This document shows positions 51,987 through 60,589 of a stretch of 64,000 bases of DNA, piece after piece. Every line of letters begins with the position of its first letter. Positions within the stretch are counted from its first letter, which is position 1. The DNA comes from an uncultured Muribaculaceae bacterium. Lineage in GTDB: Bacteria; Bacteroidota; Bacteroidia; Bacteroidales; Muribaculaceae. A program made the position numbers and the translations under genes. The notes beneath the pieces are model-generated. The model searched no databases. It saw only the letters and a program-made list of their open reading frames with translations, and was not told the origin of the DNA. The DNA lies in contig CAJUOB010000001.1 in the NCBI GenBank assembly GCA_910587915.1, positions 1 through 64,000 on the forward strand, read 5' to 3'.

Positions 51987-52742
51987 CTATTTATTGCGAC
52001 GTTTCAGCCGCGATGCCGTGGCATAGGCATGGAGAGTGGCCCGGTAGCGGGTCACAGCTATGTCGTGCCCGGTAGATCCGTCGAGGATAGCGCCGTCGCG
52101 CAGATGGCACTTCAGAAATGCGCTGGCCGCCCTTAGCCATCGAAATGGCGCAGGGGCATCGATACCGGCGGCCGCCATCAGACGTCCGCGCAGTTCGGCA
52201 TGCCGCAGTTCCTTGAAGTGAAGCTCCCCTATCTCACTGCAACGGAAGTGGAGCATATCGCCCTCGATGAGCTGCGGCTCTATACCACCGGCATAGGTCA
52301 GACGCTCGCCGACATCGAGCAAATCCCACGAGGCATATCTTTTGTCGAAGAGGCGTGTTTCCACTGCAGGATGCATGCCGCTGTGCGCTACCGGCACACC
52401 ACACACATAGCTCACTACTCGGAAGCAGTACATGCGGTGGCTAAAACCATCGGCTTTAAGCCGGATGATATTGCGGCGCAGCTCTTCTGAAAGCACCTCA
52501 TCGGCATCTATCGACAGCACATACGGAGCGCTGGCCAGCCCGGCGGCATATTGCCTCTGCGAGCCATAGCCGGTGAAATCGCGCTCGGTCACCTTGCACC
52601 CGTATCGCCGGCATATTTCGGCCGTGGAATCGGTGGAATGGGAATCGACCACCACAATCTCATCGGCCACGCCAATAAGCGAGTTGAGACAACGCTCGAT
52701 GTTGCGCTCCTCATTGCGTGTGATTATAGTAGCAGATAGCAT
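51987..52742 (-). CDS. Family 2 glycosyltransferase
   Basis: A 251-residue GT-A enzyme. SATIITRNEERNIERCLNSL opens the fold, EIVVVDSHSTDSTAEICRRY is the nucleotide region, and VLSIDADEVLSEELR the metal site. It is close in type to the enzyme at 49365-50168. First gene of the LPS-core-like cluster; the space upstream holds short tandem repeats rather than a normal promoter region. Confidence 0.9.
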   Translation of the reverse strand: MLSATIITRNEERNIERCLNSLIGVADEIVVVDSHSTDSTAEICRRYGCKVTERDFTGYGSQRQYAAGLASAPYVLSIDADEVLSEELRRNIIRLKADGFSHRMYCFRVVSYVCGVPVAHSGMHPAVETRLFDKRYASWDLLDVGERLTYAGGIEPQLIEGDMLHFRCSEIGELHFKELRHAELRGRLMAAAGIDAPAPFRWLRAASAFLKCHLRDGAILDGSTGHDIAVTRYRATLHAYATASRLKRRNK

Positions 52743-52752
52743 AGCTTCGATA

Positions 52753-52802
52753 GTTAGTAGTTATAAGTTAGGGGTTAGGAGTTAGGGAGTTAGAAGTTTG
52801 GG
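52753..52802. repeat. GTTAGAA-type heptamer array
   Basis: Seven units: GTTAGTA, GTTATAA, GTTAGGG, GTTAGGA, GTTAGGGA (8 bases), GTTAGAA, GTTTGGG. It lies 11 bases from the start codon of the glycosyltransferase gene. Confidence 0.8.
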
Positions 52803-52924
52803 GAGTCAAGCGACGGGCCGACAGTTTGTGCCGTATCCGGCATCTTTCGCTCTTCATCCCCCTTAACTTCTTTAACTCCCTTAACTTCTTTAACTTTGTC
52901 AGGGGAGTCAAGCGACGGGCCGAC
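52800..52924. repeat. Two perfect 23-base direct repeats, 102 bases apart
   Basis: Copies at 52800-52822 and 52902-52924 begin GGGGAGTCAAGCG and end GGGCCGAC. Each is joined to a block of short tandem repeats, so the whole stretch 52753-52979 looks like a duplicated composite unit. Confidence 0.85.
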
Positions 52925-52979
52925 GCCTCGTCTAACTCCCTCAACCTCTTTAACTCCCTTAACTCCTTTAACTTTTTTA
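52857..52979. repeat. 9-base tandem repeats (GTTAAGGGA type, minus strand)
   Basis: Two blocks (about 52857-52896 and 52931-52979) read on the minus strand as 9-base units GTTAAAGAA, GTTAAGGGA, GTTAAAGGA, GTTGAGGGA and similar. They reach the stop codon of the CANSDH gene. Confidence 0.8.
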
Positions 52980-54179
52980 TCACAGCACTTCCAGGTCGCC
53001 GTCGACAACTTCGTGCCAGGGCAGACCGTTCTCGGCCAATGCAGCCAGGAAGGGATCGGGATCGAATTCCTCGACATTGCGCACACCCTTTAGGTTCCAT
53101 TTGCCGGTGAGGAACATCATGGCGCCCACCATAGCCGGAACACCGGTAGTGTAGCTCACGGCCTGCATGCCGGTTTCCTTGTAGGCTGCTTCATGCGAGC
53201 AGTTGTTGTATATGTAGTAAGTCAGAGGCTGGCCTTCCTTGCCCTTGCCCGATATGCGGCAGCCAATGGACGTTTCGCCATGATAGTTCTCGCCAAGATC
53301 CTGAGGATTGGGGAGCACTGCCTTGAGGAACTGCAGGGGCACGATCTTAGTACCGTTGTATTCCACCTCGTCGATGCGGGCCATGCCTATATTCTGAATC
53401 ACACGCAGGTGAGTGAGATATTCCTGGCCGAATGTCATCCAGAAGCGCGCACGCTTGATTGTGGGGAAATTCTGCACCAGACTCTCAAGCTCCTCATGAT
53501 AGAGAAGATAGCTCTCGCGCGGACCGATATTGGGGTAGGTAAGGGTCTTGTGGAATTCAAGAGGCTTAGTCACCACCCATTCGCCTTCCTGCCAGTAGCG
53601 GCCATTCTGGGTGATTTCGCGGATGTTGATCTCTGGATTGAAATTAGTGGCGAAAGCCTTGCCATGGTCACCGGCATTGCAGTCGACAATGTCGAGGGTC
53701 TCCATCTCGCTGAACCAATGCTTGGCGGCATATGCAGTGAATACGCCACTGACACCCGGGTCGAAACCACAGCCGAGTATAGCGGTCAGGCCGGCCTGCT
53801 CGAAGCGCTCGCGATATGCCCACTGCCAAGAATACTCGAAGTGAGCCACGTCCTTGGGCTCATAGTTGGCCGTGTCGAGATAGTTGACACCGCACTGCAG
53901 GCAGGCTTCCATAATTGTAAGGTCCTGGTAGGGAAGAGCCACATTGATCACCAGTTCGGGCTTGTGGCGCTCCAACAGAGCCACAATCTGGTCTACATGG
54001 TCGGCATCGACAGTATCGGTGCTCACATTGGGCTTGCCTATGGATTTGGCAACGGCATCGCACTTCGACCGTGTACGCGATGCTATGACTATTTCGGTGA
54101 ATACCTCGGGATGCTGCGCACACTTATGGGCCACAACTGTGCCCACGCCTCCGCAGCCGATGATAACTACTTTTGCCAT
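52980..54179 (-). CDS. Carboxynorspermidine synthase/saccharopine dehydrogenase-family protein
   Basis: A 399-residue NAD(P)-dependent enzyme. MAKVVIIGCGGVGTVVAHKC is the Rossmann loop; VNYLDTANYEP, LGCGFDPGVSGVF and the C-terminal domain (MVGAMMFLTGKWNLKGVRNV) match the Lys9/CANSDH group. It likely makes carboxynorspermidine or carboxyspermidine from a diamine and aspartate semialdehyde, a step of the alternative polyamine pathway used by Bacteroidota. The partner decarboxylase gene is not in the window. Confidence 0.9.
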   Translation of the reverse strand: MAKVVIIGCGGVGTVVAHKCAQHPEVFTEIVIASRTRSKCDAVAKSIGKPNVSTDTVDADHVDQIVALLERHKPELVINVALPYQDLTIMEACLQCGVNYLDTANYEPKDVAHFEYSWQWAYRERFEQAGLTAILGCGFDPGVSGVFTAYAAKHWFSEMETLDIVDCNAGDHGKAFATNFNPEINIREITQNGRYWQEGEWVVTKPLEFHKTLTYPNIGPRESYLLYHEELESLVQNFPTIKRARFWMTFGQEYLTHLRVIQNIGMARIDEVEYNGTKIVPLQFLKAVLPNPQDLGENYHGETSIGCRISGKGKEGQPLTYYIYNNCSHEAAYKETGMQAVSYTTGVPAMVGAMMFLTGKWNLKGVRNVEEFDPDPFLAALAENGLPWHEVVDGDLEVL

Positions 54180-54209
54180 TGTTTTATATCTTTGTTATGT
54201 TTATTTTCT

Positions 54210-55226
54210 TCAATTCTGTCGGGTACGTTTCTTATCGAGAGCTATGGCTATGAAGGTGAAAATGCCGAGAGCTATGATAAGAAGCGTGTTGGCTCCGAGC
54301 ACCAGATTGGCGAAAGCACCTGCCTGGGTTGCGCCGAGACCATAGATGCTTAGGCCGAAAATAGTGGCCCACTGCCACGGGCCTATACCGCCATTGGATG
54401 GCACCCCCATCGATATCGACGAAAGCACCCAGGTGACAAGCGCTGCCTGTATACCATGATCGGCAACGATTTGCGCCGTAAACGGAAAAGCATAGAACGC
54501 CAGATAGTTCTGAAGGAAGTAGCATCCCCAGAGAGCTACCGTGAGCAGCAGCCAGCGGCCCTTGTGGGGCATCTTCACTATCACGGCAAAACCCTGCCAC
54601 AGCTCGCGGACGGCATTCTGTATTTTCACGATCTTGGGATTGTCGGTCTTACGTGCCATAAAAATCCATATCGCCGCTACAAGGACCACCACCGCAGCCC
54701 ATAGCCAGGGAGATTCCAGAAGACGCGCTATTGCCGCAAGGCTCTCGCCATTTTGGTGCAGATAGCTCAGGATAGCCTTCGACGACACTAAGAATGCCAG
54801 TAAAGCGAGGATGAGGACCGTAAGAGTATCGGCGAGACGGTCGGCCACCATCGAGCCGAATACAGTGGTGAACGGCGCATGCTGCCGCTGGGCTATATAG
54901 CCCGTACGCCACACCTCGCCAAGGCGGGGAAAGACAAGATTCACGGCATAGGTACCGAAAATACTGTAGATAAGCACATAGAGCGGGGCCTTGATGCCAA
55001 GGGCACTCAACTGTATACCCCATCGCATAGCCCTTACCACATGAGAAAGCACAGCGAGAGCCAGGCCCGCAGCGATCCATCGGAAATCGCACTGCGAACG
55101 TATGATATCCAGCATCTCACGGAAATCTATGCCTGTAAAAAGGAGATAGCACAGCCCGATGCTGATTATCAGCGGGATTACATATTTCATAATCTGACCC
55201 AGGCGAGAGCTTTTCTTCTTGTCCAT
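54210..55226 (-). CDS. Flippase-like membrane protein (LPG synthase TM-domain/UPF0104 family)
   Basis: A 338-residue protein with about eight hydrophobic helices. It starts with a short basic segment (MDKKKSSRLGQIMKYV) and has RLGEVWRTGYIAQRQHAPFT after the third helix, which is the conserved family segment. It lacks the soluble synthase domain of MprF. Such proteins may flip lipids or lipid-linked sugars; the role is unproven. A TACATTTG element at 55247-55254 (minus) may be its -7 box. Confidence 0.85.
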   Translation of the reverse strand: MDKKKSSRLGQIMKYVIPLIISIGLCYLLFTGIDFREMLDIIRSQCDFRWIAAGLALAVLSHVVRAMRWGIQLSALGIKAPLYVLIYSIFGTYAVNLVFPRLGEVWRTGYIAQRQHAPFTTVFGSMVADRLADTLTVLILALLAFLVSSKAILSYLHQNGESLAAIARLLESPWLWAAVVVLVAAIWIFMARKTDNPKIVKIQNAVRELWQGFAVIVKMPHKGRWLLLTVALWGCYFLQNYLAFYAFPFTAQIVADHGIQAALVTWVLSSISMGVPSNGGIGPWQWATIFGLSIYGLGATQAGAFANLVLGANTLLIIALGIFTFIAIALDKKRTRQN

Positions 55227-55400
55227 ATCAATTGTGTTTAGAAATGCAAATGTACATATTTTTTCGGACTATTCATAACGGCCCCAACATCTCCGGACAA
55301 CGAACCATATGCCCTCTTTTGCTCAAAAAATATCCTTTTCCACCAATCGGCGGCATTATTAGAGCGTTTTTTCGTACTTTTGGCAGACAAAACACATCAA

Positions 55401-56303
55401 ATGGAATCTCAGCTTTCGAAAAAACTACAAGTTCTCGCAAGTATATCAGCCGATTACAGCCACATCGAAGACTCCTGCCTCATGGTGCATTTCGATTCCG
55501 ACCTGAGCCGACACATGGGAGAGATGGTCATGCCGCGCTCGAGCGTGGAAGGCATGATCTGCATCCTTGTTTCCAAGGGTGCTATGGAAGTGGAAATAAA
55601 CTCGGAGCGATACTCCGTAATCGACCCATCCATACTAATCGCACACCAGGGTGCACTCGTTCATCTCACAAGCCCCGACTGGTCGGAAGTCGATGCTTAT
55701 ATGCTCCACCTGTCGTCGGAATTTCTGCAGGACATAAACATATCGTTCTCGGCCATCTCGGGAGAAACCCTGCTGTCGCGGCCATCGCCGGTGCTCGCTC
55801 TACGCGACCGCGAGCTTTCGGTGCTCATGCGATACTTCAAGCTGATCCATGCGGTGATGAGCGACAATTTCAACAATCAGCTCAACCGCCACATGGTGTC
55901 CAATATCATGGCGGCATTCTTCTATCAGAACGTGGCGATTCTCTACAAACGCCTCGACAACAACTACCCGGAGCGCCCGGGGTTGCAACGCAACAACTAT
56001 GTGCACGAGTTCATGAAACTCGTCCATCTCCACTACACCAAGGAGAGGTCGGTCAGCTTCTACGCCTCGCGCCTGTTCATATCGCCTAAGTATCTGTCGC
56101 TGTTGGTAAAGGAAGCAACCGGACGTTCGGCGGCACGTTGGATCGATTATTTCGTGATAAACGAGGCTAAGAACCTACTGCGCTTTTCCGGCAAGAACAT
56201 ACAGCAGGTGGCCTACGCGCTCAACTTTTCCAACCAATCATCTTTTGGAAAGTACTTCAAGCATCTGACCGGAATGTCGCCTACCGAATTCCAAAAGAAC
56301 TGA
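55401..56303 (+). CDS. AraC-family transcriptional regulator
   Basis: A 300-residue regulator. The N-terminal ~190 residues form a cupin-like sensing domain and a helical linker. The C-terminal AraC domain has two HTH units: SVSFYASRLFISPKYLSLLV, then NIQQVAYALNFSNQSSFGKY with the signature end FKHLTGMSPTEFQ. I chose the ATG at 55401; an upstream in-frame GTG/ATG at 55380 falls inside a TACTTTTG promoter-like element (55375-55382). The ligand and targets are unknown. Confidence 0.92.
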   Translation: MESQLSKKLQVLASISADYSHIEDSCLMVHFDSDLSRHMGEMVMPRSSVEGMICILVSKGAMEVEINSERYSVIDPSILIAHQGALVHLTSPDWSEVDAYMLHLSSEFLQDINISFSAISGETLLSRPSPVLALRDRELSVLMRYFKLIHAVMSDNFNNQLNRHMVSNIMAAFFYQNVAILYKRLDNNYPERPGLQRNNYVHEFMKLVHLHYTKERSVSFYASRLFISPKYLSLLVKEATGRSAARWIDYFVINEAKNLLRFSGKNIQQVAYALNFSNQSSFGKYFKHLTGMSPTEFQKN

Positions 56304-56320
56304 CTGAAAACGAGCTGATA

Positions 56321-56359
56321 TTTGCGCAAATGCAATTTAAATTGTAATTTTGCGCAAAA
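56321..56359 (+). promoter_or_regulatory. Promoter with overlapping palindromic operators, S24 regulator gene
   Basis: TTTG (56321-56324), a 20-base spacer and TAATTTTG (56345-56352) form a Bacteroidota promoter. TTTGCGCAAA (56321-56330) covers the -33 box and TTTTGCGCAAAA (56348-56359) covers the -7 box, with a third palindrome CAATTTAAATTG (56333-56344) between. The layout strongly suggests autorepression. Confidence 0.8.
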
Positions 56360-56372
56360 CAGTCTCTCTTAT

Positions 56373-57068
56373 ATGGAAATATCTCCCGACCGCCTGAATC
56401 TTCCCGAACCTGCAGCCGACACCGTGTCGCGCATAAAATACCTCATTCATCTCATGAGAATGACCCAGGCCCAGTTTGCCGGGCGCCTTGGGGTCGACCC
56501 TGCTGCAGTGTCGCGAGCGCTGAAAGGCAAGATTCCTCCGGGCGAGGCATTCATCAATAGAATAGTGGTGAACTTCGGTGTATCAAAGGCTTGGCTCACG
56601 GAAGGCACAGATGTACCATTCCCGAAAGAAAGCCCTGCGGCGACTGAAGCGACCATGCGACGCCCCTATGGAGCACCTGTCTACAACATCGATGTCACTG
56701 CCGGGACTACGCCACTGAGCCGCATGTTCACCGAAGAGCACATCGTGGGCTACGTATCGCTACCTGGCATCAATCCCGACCTGCCTATAGTGAGGGTCAG
56801 TGGCAATTCCATGCAGCCACGGCTCAATCCGGGTTGCTATATATCAATCCGGCCGGTACGCCTCGACGCAACCATATCGTGGGGACAGATCTACGTGGTG
56901 GTACTGCCCGACTTCCGCGTAGTGAAGTACGTGCGCCGCCATCCCGATCCCGAAAAGGTGATTCTACATAGTGAGAATCCCGACTACGACGACATCGAAA
57001 TCAATCGTTCCGACATCGAAGGCCTCTATTTGGTCGAAAATATCATAAACCATGACTTCATTGCCTAA
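56373..57068 (+). CDS. LexA/CI-like regulator: XRE HTH plus S24 peptidase domain
   Basis: A 231-residue protein. The N-terminal HTH (about residues 20-75) has MTQAQFAGRLGVDPAAVSRA. The C-terminal S24 domain has VRVSGNSMQPRL (catalytic Ser) and FRVVKYVRR (catalytic Lys). DVTAGTTPL before it contains an Ala-Gly pair where LexA/CI-type proteins cleave themselves. So it is probably a repressor inactivated by stress-driven self-cleavage. Paired palindromes overlap its promoter. It overlaps rnhB by 17 bases. I chose the ATG at 56373, which fits the promoter; an ATG at 56322 would lie inside it. Confidence 0.88.
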   Translation: MEISPDRLNLPEPAADTVSRIKYLIHLMRMTQAQFAGRLGVDPAAVSRALKGKIPPGEAFINRIVVNFGVSKAWLTEGTDVPFPKESPAATEATMRRPYGAPVYNIDVTAGTTPLSRMFTEEHIVGYVSLPGINPDLPIVRVSGNSMQPRLNPGCYISIRPVRLDATISWGQIYVVVLPDFRVVKYVRRHPDPEKVILHSENPDYDDIEINRSDIEGLYLVENIINHDFIA

Positions 57069-57654
57069 GCACGCACCACTGCCACCGTGCTCAACCCCCG
57101 GCATCATCGAGGCCGGATGCGACGAGGCCGGCCGTGGTTGCCTCGCCGGCCCGGTATTTGCAGCGGCCGTAATCCTGCCCGACGACTTCTCGCATCCATG
57201 GCTCAACGACTCAAAGCAGATGAGCGAACGCCGCCGTATGGAACTCCGCGACATCATCATGACCGAAGCTGTGGCATGGGCCGTGGCAAGCGTCGACGCT
57301 GCCGAAATCGACAATATAAACATACTAAACGCCTCGATCGAGGCCATGCACCGCGCCCTGGCGCAGCTCTCCGTACGCCCCGAGGCAATCGCGGTCGACG
57401 GAAACCGTTTCAAACCCTTCGCCGACATTCCACACACATGCTTCGTGAAAGGCGACGGACGCTTCGCCAACATCGCCGCAGCATCGGTGCTCGCCAAAAC
57501 ATCGCGCGACCTTTTCATGCTCGAAGCGCACCGCCAATACCCCATGTACGGCTGGGACGGCAACAAAGCCTATCCAACGGCCGCACATCGTGCCGCAATA
57601 GCGAAATACGGTCCATGCCCTCTGCACCGCATCACATTTAAACTTCTACCATAA
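57052..57654 (+). CDS. rnhB: Ribonuclease HII
   Basis: A 200-residue RNase HII that cuts RNA in RNA-DNA hybrids and at single ribonucleotides. AGCDEAGRGCLAGPV carries the two acidic residues and the GRG triad, LNDSKQMSERRR the next conserved block, AIAVDGNRF the third Asp, and ASVLAKTSRDLFM the fourth region. It starts inside the S24 regulator gene, so its translation is coupled to a possible damage-response regulator. Confidence 0.96.
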   Translation: MTSLPKHAPLPPCSTPGIIEAGCDEAGRGCLAGPVFAAAVILPDDFSHPWLNDSKQMSERRRMELRDIIMTEAVAWAVASVDAAEIDNINILNASIEAMHRALAQLSVRPEAIAVDGNRFKPFADIPHTCFVKGDGRFANIAAASVLAKTSRDLFMLEAHRQYPMYGWDGNKAYPTAAHRAAIAKYGPCPLHRITFKLLP

Positions 57655-57663
57655 TTCAATCTA

Positions 57664-59604
57664 ATGAAAAAAGCCGGACTGCTTGCCCTTTGCGTGCTGG
57701 CCGCCACATCGGCAAATGCCAAAGTGACGCTGCCGCATTTCATCACCGACAACATGGTGATGCAACAGAATTCAACACTCACCGTACCCGGAAAAACCAC
57801 CCCGGGCGCCACTGTAAAAATAAAAACCGACTGGCTCGACAAGGAAGTATCGGCAAAGGCAGATGCCGACGGCGCATTCTCCATCGCTCTGCCAACCCCG
57901 GCCGCAGGCGGCCCCTTCACCATGATTATTACCGATGGCTCCAAAGATGATGCCACCGTGCTATGCAATCTCCTTGCAGGCGAGGTATGGCTATGCTCAG
58001 GCCAGTCCAACATGGAGTTTCAGGTAAACCGCAACAACTGGGGCTCTCGCCTTATGAACGGCGATGAGGTCGTAGCCACATCACAGCATCCCGACATCCG
58101 ATTGCTTAAAGTGAAGCAAAATACAAGTTTCACACCTCTCGACGACGCAGCTGTGGAATACGGCGGATGGGTCGAGGCCAATCCGGCCACCATGGGCATA
58201 TCGGCCATCGCATATCTTTTCGCTCTCCAGATGCACGACCAGCTCGGCGTACCCGTAGGTGTCATCGACACAAGCTGGGGCGGAACTGTGGCGGAAGCAT
58301 GGACTCCCTACGAAGGACTGGAGAACATTCCCGGATTCGAAAGCCAGCTTAAGACCATAAAAGACAGCAATTTCGACCGTGAACAAGTAAAGAAACTATA
58401 CCTCACAAAATACAACGAATGGGCGGAGCAGATTCAGGCCGCAGGAAAGAAATTCGACCTCGGCACCATGCAGACCGGCAATGAATGGGGTAAAATGCCA
58501 CTCCCCGGCAAATGGGAACTGTCTGTACTTCCCGACTTCGACGGTGTAGTGTGGATTCAGCGCGAGCTCGACCTCCCCGCCGATGCCGCAGGAAAGCCCA
58601 TGACACTCAACATCGGCATCGTGGATGATATCGACGAAACCTACCTGAATGGAGTCAAGGTCGGTGGCCTCGAAGCACCCGCCTCGCAGCGCGAATATAA
58701 AATTCCCGGAAATCTCGTAAAAGGCGGCAAGAATGTTATCACTGTCAAGATAATCGACCTCATGGGCGAAGGTGGCGTGAAAGAAGGATCGAAAATGAAC
58801 GCAATAGTCGACGGCACAACATATCCGCTCGACGGCGAATGGAGCTACTCCGCCGACCTCACTCTTGCCGAACTCCCCCGACGCCCCGAATCGCCCGAGG
58901 GTCCCAACTATTCCACCGTGCTCTACAATGCCATGCTTCATCCATTGAAACCGCTCCCGGTGAAAGGTGTTCTCTGGTATCAAGGCTGCAGCAACGTAGG
59001 CCGTGCAGAGCAGTACGATCCTCTATTCAAATCGCTCATATCCAGCTGGCGCAAGACATTCTCCAACCTCGAAATGCCTTTCTACTTCGTTCAGCTCGCA
59101 GGTTTCCAGGCTCAGAAAAACGTGCAGCCCGAATCGGAGTGGGCTCTTCTGCGCAACAGCCAGGCCAAAGCCCTCGAGCTTCCCAACACAGGCATGGCTG
59201 TGGCTATCGACCTCGGACACCCTACCGACATACATCCGTCGAACAAGCAGGAAGTGGCCCGACGTCTGGCCCTGCTCGCACTCAACCACGACTATGGCAA
59301 GAAAGACATAGTGAGCGAGGCTCCGGTCCTGCTATCGTCAAAAGTCAAGGATGGCAAAATAATCCTTAAATTCAACGGCGCGGTCAAGCCCACCTCTACA
59401 GCAGTCACCGGATTCATCATCGGCGACAAAAAAGGAAACTTCGCCTATGCAAATGCCCGCTTGGATGGCGACGACACCGTAGTGCTCAGCTCGCCCCTGA
59501 TAGAGAAACCCACCATAGCCCGCTACAACTGGGCCGACTACCCCGGCGGCAATCTGTACGGCACCACCGGACTCCCCGTAGCGCCTTTCGCCACCGACAA
59601 ATAA
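57664..59604 (+). CDS. Sialate O-acetylesterase
   Basis: A 646-residue secreted SGNH esterase with a signal peptide (about 1-19). VWLCSGQSNMEFQV holds the catalytic Ser block and HPTDIHPSNKQEVARRL the Asp/His block. A galactose-binding-like insert (~275-400) sits in the middle. It removes acetyl groups from sialic acids or other host glycans, typical of gut Bacteroidales. No T9SS sorting domain is seen. It follows rnhB by 9 bases but may have its own promoter; the short hairpin after it ends transcription. Confidence 0.92.
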   Translation: MKKAGLLALCVLAATSANAKVTLPHFITDNMVMQQNSTLTVPGKTTPGATVKIKTDWLDKEVSAKADADGAFSIALPTPAAGGPFTMIITDGSKDDATVLCNLLAGEVWLCSGQSNMEFQVNRNNWGSRLMNGDEVVATSQHPDIRLLKVKQNTSFTPLDDAAVEYGGWVEANPATMGISAIAYLFALQMHDQLGVPVGVIDTSWGGTVAEAWTPYEGLENIPGFESQLKTIKDSNFDREQVKKLYLTKYNEWAEQIQAAGKKFDLGTMQTGNEWGKMPLPGKWELSVLPDFDGVVWIQRELDLPADAAGKPMTLNIGIVDDIDETYLNGVKVGGLEAPASQREYKIPGNLVKGGKNVITVKIIDLMGEGGVKEGSKMNAIVDGTTYPLDGEWSYSADLTLAELPRRPESPEGPNYSTVLYNAMLHPLKPLPVKGVLWYQGCSNVGRAEQYDPLFKSLISSWRKTFSNLEMPFYFVQLAGFQAQKNVQPESEWALLRNSQAKALELPNTGMAVAIDLGHPTDIHPSNKQEVARRLALLALNHDYGKKDIVSEAPVLLSSKVKDGKIILKFNGAVKPTSTAVTGFIIGDKKGNFAYANARLDGDDTVVLSSPLIEKPTIARYNWADYPGGNLYGTTGLPVAPFATDK

Positions 59605-59622
59605 GAAGAGATACATACTATG

Positions 59623-59663
59623 AAAAAATCCGCAACCCCACGTAGGGGATTGCGGATTTTTTT
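59623..59663. terminator. Terminator after the sialate O-acetylesterase gene
   Basis: AAAAAATCCGCAACCCC pairs with GGGGATTGCGGATTTTTTT with one bulged A and a 5-base loop; U-rich in both directions. Confidence 0.92.
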
Positions 59664-59682
59664 GATGTATAGAATTTTCTGA

Positions 59683-60072
59683 TCAGCGGCGGAGATAGAG
59701 CTTCTTGCCATTCACAATATAAAGTCCCTCAGGAAGGGTAGAGAGTTCCGATGAAGTAACACCCTGCTTCAGAAGCATGCCCTGAAGATTATAGACAGTA
59801 TACGAATCCACACCGGACGACAGAACGCCATCAACTCCGGCAGCGACATCCGAGTAGCCCTCGTACACGAATTTCTGGTCAAGGAAATACTCGTCGCTTT
59901 CGTAGTCGTATACACTCACTACAAGTTCGAGCGGATTGCCGTTGTCGTCGTACACATAGTCGTACTTAACACCACCGACTTTTTCGGTATAACCATCGAA
60001 AGTCTCATAGGCAGCCTCTTCTACCGCATTGCCATATTTATCCAGCGCTATTGCGTGTAAGAGTCTGCAAAA
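59683..60072 (-). pseudogene. C-terminal remnant of a secreted T9SS cargo protein
   Basis: An open frame of 130 codons with no start codon suited to a full gene. The codon before it is a stop (60073-60075), and no signal peptide is present. It encodes repeat-like segments (VKYDYVYDDNGNPLELV, VYDYESDEYFLDQKFVYEGY) typical of Bacteroidota surface proteins. The T9SS type A sorting domain (SYTVYNLQGMLLKQG, LSTLPEGLYIVNGKKLYLRR) ends it. The 5' part is missing, so this is the tail of a once longer gene. A GTG at 59955 could give a 90-residue product but without export signal. Confidence 0.75.
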
Positions 60073-60121
60073 TTAGATTATTTGCAAAACAAATCATTAG
60101 GATTTACAAATTTAACAGTAA

Positions 60122-60583
60122 CTATATTTTTGCAGACGCGTCCAATTCCATTATATAGTTAGGAATAAGTACGCCATTCCTTTCAATTATCTGACTTTTA
60201 AGCACTCTATAGCCTCTTTTCTCAAAGAATGGCTTAGCTGTGATGGAAGCATGCACTCTGATCGGCCTCCCCTCGGCCGACGACTCCAATCTATCGCATA
60301 ATGCAGTCCCGACACCCTGCCTCTGATACATATGATGCACATAAAGCCGGTCGAGATAAGCACTTTTGTCAATATCTCCGAAACCGATCACCAACGATCC
60401 ATCCAAAGCAACCAACGACAGATGCTCCGACAAGGTCGAGTTCCACCTCTCCATATCAATCCCTGCAGTCCACGCCTCGACCTGCGCACTCGAATAGTCT
60501 TGGATATTTATACTATGTACCGTGTCGTAGAACAATCTTACAATCGCTTCCAGATCGGCCTCCCGATATTCCCTTATCTCCAT
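60122..60583 (-). CDS. GNAT-family N-acetyltransferase
   Basis: A 153-residue acetyltransferase. IREYREADLEAIVRLFYDTV is the family start, YLDRLYVHHMYQRQGVGTAL the acetyl-CoA loop (Q/RxGxG), and KPFFEKRGYRVL the C-terminal part. The substrate is unknown. It lies 6 bases after a second GNAT gene; the two form a pair. Confidence 0.88.
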   Translation of the reverse strand: MEIREYREADLEAIVRLFYDTVHSINIQDYSSAQVEAWTAGIDMERWNSTLSEHLSLVALDGSLVIGFGDIDKSAYLDRLYVHHMYQRQGVGTALCDRLESSAEGRPIRVHASITAKPFFEKRGYRVLKSQIIERNGVLIPNYIMELDASAKI

Positions 60584-60589
60584 AGCCCT

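Noticed and set aside
52768..53100. A minus-strand open frame giving Lys/Leu/Arg/Glu repeats that look like a coiled coil
   Set aside because: The repeats are just the 9-base intergenic units translated; the frame overlaps the end of the CANSDH gene and has no independent start signal.
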